Shown here: positions 31,595 through 35,114 of the stretch, piece by piece
Layout of the letters: the number at the start of each line of letters is the position of its first letter
How positions within the stretch are numbered: position 1 is the first letter of the stretch
NCBI GenBank assembly: GCA_009784565.1
Contig: WRBL01000022.1
Location: 1-35,114 of the forward strand
Length of the DNA stretch: 35,114 nucleotides
Source of the DNA: Streptosporangiales bacterium
GTDB lineage: Bacteria; Actinomycetota; Actinomycetes; Streptosporangiales; Streptosporangiaceae
Direction of reading: 5' to 3'
Position numbers and translations under genes: made by a program
The notes under the pieces: generated by a model
Database searches by the model: none
What the model was told of the DNA's origin: nothing
What the model saw: the letters and a program-made list of their open reading frames with translations, nothing else

Positions 31595-32776
31595 ATGAGC
31601 GGCGGTTCGCTGGCGGTGGCGTGGGATGACGCGCTGACCCACTATGACTTCGGGCCGGGGCATCCGATGGCGCCCGTCCGGGTGGCGCTCACGATCGCGC
31701 TGGCCCGGTCGCTGGGAGTGCTCGACGAGCCCTCGGTGACGATGGTGCCGCCGCCGCCCGCGACCGACGCCGAACTGGAGACCGTCCACGACGGCGAGTA
31801 CATCGAGGCCGTCCGCCGGGCCGGGCGGGAGCTGAGGCCGGAGCCGATGTTCGGCCTCGGCACGCCGGACGACCCGGTCTTCGAGGGGATGCACGAGGCG
31901 TCCGCCCTGGTCGCCGGGGCCACGCTGGCGGCGGCCCGCGCCGTGTGGAGCGGGTCGGCGCTGCACGCCGCGAGCATCTCCGGCGGCCTGCACCACGCGA
32001 TGCGGCGAGCGGCCAGCGGATTCTGCGTGTATAACGACCCGGCGATCGCGATCAAGTGGCTTCTGTCCGCGGGGGCGGAGAGGATCGCGTACGTCGATAC
32101 CGACGTTCATCACGGGGACGGCGTGCAGGCCGCCTTCTACGACGATCCCCGCGTCCTGACGATCTCGCTGCACGAGCACCCGGCGACGCTGTTCCCCGGG
32201 ACAGGGCTGCCCGGGGACATCGGGACCGGTGCCGGCGAGGGCTACGCGGTAAACGTGGCGCTGCCGGCCGGCACCGGCGACCGGGGCTGGCTGCGCGCCC
32301 TCGGCGCGGTGGTCCCGGACCTGGTCCGCGCGTTCCGCCCGACGGTGCTGGTTACCCAGCACGGCTGCGACAGCCACGCGCTGGACCCGCTGGCCCACCT
32401 GGAACTGTCGGTGGACGCCCAGCGGGAGGCCGCGGTCATGCTTCACGACCTCGCGCACGAAGTGTGCGACGGGAAATGGCTGGCCACCGGGGGAGGCGGG
32501 TACGCCGTGGTCCAGGTGGTGCCCCGGACCTGGACCCATCTGCTCGCGATCGCGGCGGGGTCGCCCGTGGACCCGTCGACGGAGATTCCGGAGCGGTGGC
32601 GGGACATGGCACGCACGCTTACCGGTGAAACGGCTCCTTCGACGATGACCGATGAAGCCTGGACTGGGTATCCGTCATTTAGTTCCGGCTACGATCCCGG
32701 TGATCCTGTGGACCGGGCCATCATGCGAACTCGCAGTGCCGTGTTTGCCCATCACGGACTGGTGGCACACCTGTGA
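31595..32776 (+). CDS. acuC: AcuC-type class I histone-deacetylase-like amidohydrolase
   Basis: A 393-aa arginase/deacetylase-fold enzyme that removes acetyl groups from lysine, classically reactivating acetyl-CoA synthetase. The active site is complete: H133-H134 in SGGLHHAMRR; the zinc ligands D170 and H172 in YVDTDVHHGDGVQ and D259 in QHGCDSH; and the catalytic tyrosine Y303 in GGGGY. The N-terminal segment HYDFGPGHPMAPVRV is AcuC-typical. The ATG has GGAGG at about 8 bases. The last 50 residues are extra and poorly conserved. Confidence 0.93.
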   Translation: MSGGSLAVAWDDALTHYDFGPGHPMAPVRVALTIALARSLGVLDEPSVTMVPPPPATDAELETVHDGEYIEAVRRAGRELRPEPMFGLGTPDDPVFEGMHEASALVAGATLAAARAVWSGSALHAASISGGLHHAMRRAASGFCVYNDPAIAIKWLLSAGAERIAYVDTDVHHGDGVQAAFYDDPRVLTISLHEHPATLFPGTGLPGDIGTGAGEGYAVNVALPAGTGDRGWLRALGAVVPDLVRAFRPTVLVTQHGCDSHALDPLAHLELSVDAQREAAVMLHDLAHEVCDGKWLATGGGGYAVVQVVPRTWTHLLAIAAGSPVDPSTEIPERWRDMARTLTGETAPSTMTDEAWTGYPSFSSGYDPGDPVDRAIMRTRSAVFAHHGLVAHL

Positions 32777-32817
32777 CGTGGTTCTTTCCGTTTTTTCTCG
32801 CAAACTCCAGGCGGCTG

Positions 32818-32832
32818 TAGCGTGCTCCGGGA
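32818..32832 (+). repeat. First copy of a 15-bp promoter/start repeat
   Basis: TAGCGTGCTCCGGGA, identical to 33593-33607. It begins with a -10-like TAGCGT, and the expected transcription start lies within the shared GGGA. It is 45 bp after the acuC stop. Confidence 0.55.
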
Positions 32833-32857
32833 TGCTCCTGTCGGAAGGGTAACAACA

Positions 32858-32917
32858 ATGAGGCTATTAAGGGGGTTGCTCTTTTCTGTGCGGGTCTTAC
32901 CCTGGATACGTACGTGA
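32858..32917 (+). CDS. Possible 19-aa leader ORF with two TTA codons
   Basis: MRLLRGLLFSVRVLPWIRT starts at an ATG with GGAAGGG nine bases upstream. It contains CTA, TTA and a second TTA. TTA is the rarest Leu codon in high-GC actinomycetes and is read by the bldA-type tRNA. It lies just after the first copy of the 15-bp repeat and ahead of the HTH gene. It may be a chance ORF. Confidence 0.3.
   Translation: MRLLRGLLFSVRVLPWIRT
32876..32903 (+). promoter_or_regulatory. Putative promoter of the HTH gene
   Basis: TTGCTC (32876-32881), 16 bases and TACCCT (32898-32903). A start at about 32910 would give a 60-base leader with GAGGG before the HTH ATG. Confidence 0.4.
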
Positions 32918-32972
32918 CTGGTGCGCTGAATCCGGTCGGGCGTGCTTGGCTTCGCGCGGAATGAGGGCAATG

Positions 32973-33173
32973 ATGGCAAGCGAAACCCCCCTAAGCGACA
33001 TGAGGTTTCTTACTGTCGCCGAAGTAGCCACGATCATGCGGGTGTCGAAGATGACCGTGTACCGGCTCGTTCACTCGGGTGAGCTAGAAGCGATCCGGGT
33101 GGGCCGATCGTTCAGAGTTCCCGAGCATGCGGTTAACCAGTACCTGCGAGCCGCCTTCGTCGGCACCGGCTGA
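32973..33173 (+). CDS. Excisionase-family (MerR-like) helix-turn-helix protein
   Basis: A 66-aa DNA-binding protein. It has the winged HTH of the excisionase/BldC type: RFLTVAEVATIMRVSKMTVY, then RLVHSGELEAIRVGRSFRVP. It matches the conserved actinobacterial proteins (as Rv0500A) that sit between proC and bS22. The target is unknown. The ATG at 32973 has GAGGG five bases upstream; 32961 and 32970 are alternatives. Confidence 0.9.
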   Translation: MASETPLSDMRFLTVAEVATIMRVSKMTVYRLVHSGELEAIRVGRSFRVPEHAVNQYLRAAFVGTG

Positions 33174-33185
33174 GCACTGGACGCC

Positions 33186-33220
33186 GGGCCTGCCGCGCGA
33201 GACCGGATCGCGGCGGGCCC
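33186..33220 (+). terminator. Terminator after the HTH gene
   Basis: GGGCCTGCCGCG pairs over all 12 positions (one T-G) with CGCGGCGGGCCC around an 11-base loop. It starts 13 bases after the stop codon. Confidence 0.7.
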
Positions 33221-33292
33221 GGAGACCTGTGCTGCCGGCCCAAGCGCCGATGTTGGTGGGGAAGCACGTAACTAGCGCTGTGCGAGAGCGGG

Positions 33293-33298
33293 TAGGCT
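33293..33298 (+). promoter_or_regulatory. Putative -10 box of the bS22 gene
   Basis: TAGGCT, with an expected start at about 33305, would give a 125-base leader beginning with the hairpin at 33309-33327. Confidence 0.4.
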
Positions 33299-33308
33299 AG
33301 AAGACTGC

Positions 33309-33327
33309 GCGAGCGGTAGGCGCTCGC
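33309..33327 (+). terminator. Hairpin followed by a T-rich tract in the bS22 leader
   Basis: GCGAGCG-GTAGG-CGCTCGC followed by ACTGTTCTTTTCT. It has the form of an intrinsic terminator, rare for this genome. It could end read-through from the HTH gene or act as a 5' hairpin or attenuator of bS22. Confidence 0.5.
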
Positions 33328-33428
33328 ACTGTTCTTTTCTACACTTCGGGCGTGTGCCCAGCCCTCCCGTTTCGGGTGAGCGTGATGGCGTGCCCGTCTG
33401 CCGTTGTGCCGAGGAGGTTGGTGGCCTG

Positions 33429-33527
33429 ATGGGCTCTGTTATCAAGAAGCGCCGCAAGCGCATGGCCAAGAAGAAGCACCGCAAGCTGCTGAAGAAGACG
33501 CGCATCCAGCGTCGTAACAAGAAGTAG
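33429..33527 (+). CDS. Small basic ribosomal protein bS22 (AURKAIP1/COX24 domain)
   Basis: A 32-aa, very basic peptide beginning [20 protein letters not shown] and ending RIQRRNKK. It is too short for most gene finders. It matches the actinobacterial 33-aa protein seen in mycobacterial 30S subunits as bS22 (Rv0500B). It binds rRNA near the decoding region. GAGGAGG lies about 12 bases before the ATG. Its position after proC and the HTH gene is conserved. Confidence 0.93.
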   Translation: MGSVIKKRRKRMAKKKHRKLLKKTRIQRRNKK

Positions 33528-33532
33528 CTCTG

Positions 33533-33548
33533 CCCGCCTGGCGGCGGG
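33533..33548 (+). terminator. Short hairpin after bS22
   Basis: CCCGCC-TGGC-GGCGGG, six pairs, five bases after the stop codon. Weak but well placed. Confidence 0.35.
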
Positions 33549-33570
33549 GGCCGGTGGCTCTCCGCCGCTT

Positions 33571-33598
33571 TTGGCGTGCCCGGGGGATCTGTTAGCGT
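33571..33598 (+). promoter_or_regulatory. Promoter of the structured leader / ABM-domain gene
   Basis: TTGGCG (33571-33576), 16 bases, TAGCGT (33593-33598). The predicted start at about 33605 lies in the 15-bp repeat shared with 32818-32832. Confidence 0.5.
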
Positions 33599-33607
33599 GC
33601 TCCGGGA
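33593..33607 (+). repeat. Second copy of the 15-bp promoter/start repeat
   Basis: TAGCGTGCTCCGGGA, identical to the copy at 32818-32832, 775 bp away. The flanks differ. Confidence 0.55.
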
Positions 33608-33846
33608 GCGTTCCCTCTCTGGGTGGCGGAACGGACGTGGCGTATCAGATGTGGCGATACCCACACCGTCCGCAGAGAGGGCGCGGCTCGCGCGCCACGG
33701 GCTCGAATACCGGGGCCAGCCAGGCGATCTCCGCGGCCTGGCGGCCCGTCTCCCGGGCGTTTGCGGGGTCCAGGGTGGACCGCTGCCCGTCTGTCGACGG
33801 CACCTGTTTACGGCAAGAGCCGGTCAGAACAGGCAAAATGCCTGAC
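33605..33846 (+). ncRNA. Highly structured leader RNA or small RNA upstream of the ABM-domain gene
   Basis: From the predicted start, a long stem is formed by CCCTCTCTG (33613-33621) and CAGAGAGGG (33673-33681). On the 3' side it stacks directly on CGGACG/CGTCCG (33632-33637 with 33667-33672), and then on TGG/CCA and GTATC/GATAC closed by a 9-base loop. Further hairpins follow: GCGCG/CGCGC, GCCAGGC/GCCTGGC (33719-33742), GTCCA/TGGAC (33768-33780) and CAGGCA/TGCCTG (33830-33844). Reading frames here are poor. A strong GAGGGG lies before the next ATG at 33903, so this is probably a 300-base 5' leader with possible regulatory function. Confidence 0.5.
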
Positions 33847-33902
33847 AATGGGGAGAAGCGACATCGACTTCACCGACAGCGGAGCGGATGTGAGGGGCAC
33901 TA

Positions 33903-35114
33903 ATGCGCCGACGCGATGACGGTTGGGACGACGGTCGCCGGGACTGGGGGAACGACGGTGGCTGGCAGGACAGCCCCGGCGGGAACGTCTACGGCGGTAA
34001 CGGCTACAACGGCGGCGGGTATAACGGCGGCCAGGCTGGCCAGCCTGGCCAGGCATATGGCCGCGCGGCGGACTACCCGGGGTACCCCTCGGCGGCCGGA
34101 GCGGCAGGCGGGGCGTCCGCGGGCGCCGCGCCGGGATACGACGGTGCCTCGTCGGGCTACGACCCGTCGGGGTACGACGCCCCGACGCAGTTGCACCCCG
34201 GGGGCGGCCAGCCGCCGCGCGGCGGTGCCCGGTCCGGAGCCAATGGCGGGGGCGCGCGCAACCCGCAGGCCGGCGAGATGACGAGCGTCGATATGAGCGC
34301 CGTCCCCGATTACCCGCAGGCCGGCGCGGCTTCTTCCGGCGCGGCTTCTTCCGGCCGGTCTCAAACCCCTCGGCCGTACGGGCGCCTTTCAATTTTCACC
34401 CTTCACGACGACATGACCGCGGAATTTGACCGGATTGCCGAGGAAGCCGCGGAAGGTGTCCGGACTTCGGAGCCGGATACGCTGGTTTATGTCATGCACG
34501 TGGTCCCGAAGGCGCCAATGCAGCGCATTATCTACGAGATTTACCGGGACCGGGCGGCATTCGAGAGTCACGAAAGCCAGCCCCATATTCTTCGGTTTAC
34601 CGAGGCCCGCAAGTCGTGCGTCATGGCGACGAACATCATCGATCTCCGGCTGAAGTACGCCAAGGTGGCCGCGCTCTTCCAGGGTGACCAGGCGGGCACT
34701 CCCGCCGACCAGGTCCCGTGGCGCGATGACGAGGCCGGGATGCCCGAGCCCCAGCCCCAGACCCAGACCCAGACCCAGGGCCAGGCCGGCTGGGCCGCCG
34801 GGGGCCGCGCCGCCATGGGCGCCGGGGCCGCCGCCGGGGCCGCCGCGGGCCAGAACGCCGCCGCCCGGCAGGCTCAGGCCCAGCAGGCTCAGACGGCCGC
34901 TGCTCAGGGGGGCGCGGGTTACGGGGCCAACGGTTACGCCGCCGGCTACGGGGCCGACGGGCAGTACGGGGCGAACGGGTACGGAGGCGGCTACGGCGCC
35001 AACGGCTACGCCGCGAACGGCTACGCCGCGAACGGCTACGGGGCCAACGGCGCCGCTGCGGCCAACGGAGCGGCGGCCAACGCGGCCAACGCGGCTGGCA
35101 CGGCCAACGCGGCC
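33903..35114 (+). CDS. ABM-domain protein with long low-complexity flanks (truncated by window end)
   Basis: The frame is open from the ATG at 33903 to the window edge (404 codons). GAGGGG lies 5 bases before the ATG. Residues 1-158 are disordered (Arg/Asp at the start, then Gly/Tyr/Asn-rich, such as GGNGYNGGGYNGGQAGQ). Residues 161-262 form an antibiotic-biosynthesis-monooxygenase (ABM) type domain: RLSIFTLHDDMTAEFDRIAE, YVMHVVPKAPMQRIIYEIY, then AFESHESQPHILRF. The domain is AT-richer at third positions than its flanks. From about 280 the protein is Gln/Ala-rich, then NGY/ANG repeats. ABM domains oxidise quinol-type or heme substrates as dimers; the substrate here is unknown. Confidence 0.82.
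   Translation, partial: MRRRDDGWDDGRRDWGNDGGWQDSPGGNVYGGNGYNGGGYNGGQAGQPGQAYGRAADYPGYPSAAGAAGGASAGAAPGYDGASSGYDPSGYDAPTQLHPGGGQPPRGGARSGANGGGARNPQAGEMTSVDMSAVPDYPQAGAASSGAASSGRSQTPRPYGRLSIFTLHDDMTAEFDRIAEEAAEGVRTSEPDTLVYVMHVVPKAPMQRIIYEIYRDRAAFESHESQPHILRFTEARKSCVMATNIIDLRLKYAKVAALFQGDQAGTPADQVPWRDDEAGMPEPQPQTQTQTQGQAGWAAGGRAAMGAGAAAGAAAGQNAAARQAQAQQAQTAAAQGGAGYGANGYAAGYGADGQYGANGYGGGYGANGYAANGYAANGYGANGAAAANGAAANAANAAGTANAA
34911..35114 (+). repeat. Tandem coding repeat (GYxANGYAANGY)
   Basis: Units of 15 bases such as AACGGCTACGCCGCG recur and encode ANGYA. The repeat extends to the end of the window, so its length is unknown. Confidence 0.7.

Noticed and set aside
33612-33722. tRNA-like look (GGTGGCGGAAC, CTCGAAT loop, GCCAGCCA end)
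   Set aside because: No acceptor stem pairs with the supposed 3' end and the T-arm has two mismatches of five. The 9-bp CCCTCTCTG/CAGAGAGGG stem excludes a cloverleaf.
33576-33919. Three overlapping ORFs of 89-110 codons before the ABM gene
   Set aside because: They occur in all frames, are Arg/Gly/Pro-rich, lack start signals, and the region has better support as structured RNA.

Overview
The window is about 70% or more G+C, with strongly GC-biased third codon positions. It carries mycothiol synthase, a GlnR-type regulator, the actinobacterial 32-aa ribosomal protein bS22, MurT/GatD and many genes whose start codon lies 6-8 bases after a TAnnnT -10 box (leaderless transcription). Together these point to a high-GC actinomycete (Actinomycetia). 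I cannot fix the genus. The gene order joins two blocks that I recall as separate in Mycobacterium: a glnR-mshD-thioredoxin-sulfurtransferase-phoU/pst-nitrobindin block, and a ppx...proC-HTH-bS22 block.

Left part (1-7.6 kb): the collagen-like tail of a truncated protein; minus-strand genes for a MetE-like methyltransferase, a DUF421 membrane protein and a FAD amine oxidoreductase; then a Ppx/GppA phosphatase on the plus strand convergent with a large minus-strand DivIVA-like coiled-coil protein. A gene-poor stretch of about 770 bp follows, then a 63-aa orphan gene.

Centre-left (7.6-14.5 kb): glnR-mshD on the minus strand; a MoaD/ThiS-like sulfur carrier; an ECF sigma factor overlapping its zinc-binding membrane anti-sigma factor; a membrane thioredoxin; and a sulfur operon made of a cysteine-rich leader peptide, DUF4395, thiosulfate sulfurtransferase and SseC/DUF1416. 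phoU comes next.

Centre (14.5-19.4 kb): the high-affinity phosphate transporter pstS-pstC-pstA-pstB on the minus strand, convergent with phoU. pstC is preceded by a 12-codon upstream ORF overlapping its start. Upstream of pstS lies a 757-bp regulatory region with PHO-box-like 11-bp direct repeats.

Centre-right (19.4-25.3 kb): a GntR/UTRA regulator followed by two large, translationally coupled membrane proteins that resemble type IV coupling proteins (TraD/TraG/VirD4) but lack a recognisable P-loop, and then an unrecognised 270-aa protein. No relaxase, integrase or other conjugation gene is present. This is the best candidate here for an undescribed system.

Right part (25.3-35.1 kb): murT-gatD (lipid II amidation); a DsrE-like protein divergent, through a 38-bp bidirectional promoter, from an unlisted 36-aa single-pass membrane protein that overlaps a nitrobindin gene; a minus-strand short ORF with a very strong Shine-Dalgarno sequence ending in a three-way-junction terminator; YgfZ; a proline-dehydrogenase-like protein with altered substrate residues; proC; an AcuC-type deacetylase; an excisionase-type HTH protein; bS22; a highly structured leader RNA; and a truncated low-complexity protein with an embedded ABM domain.
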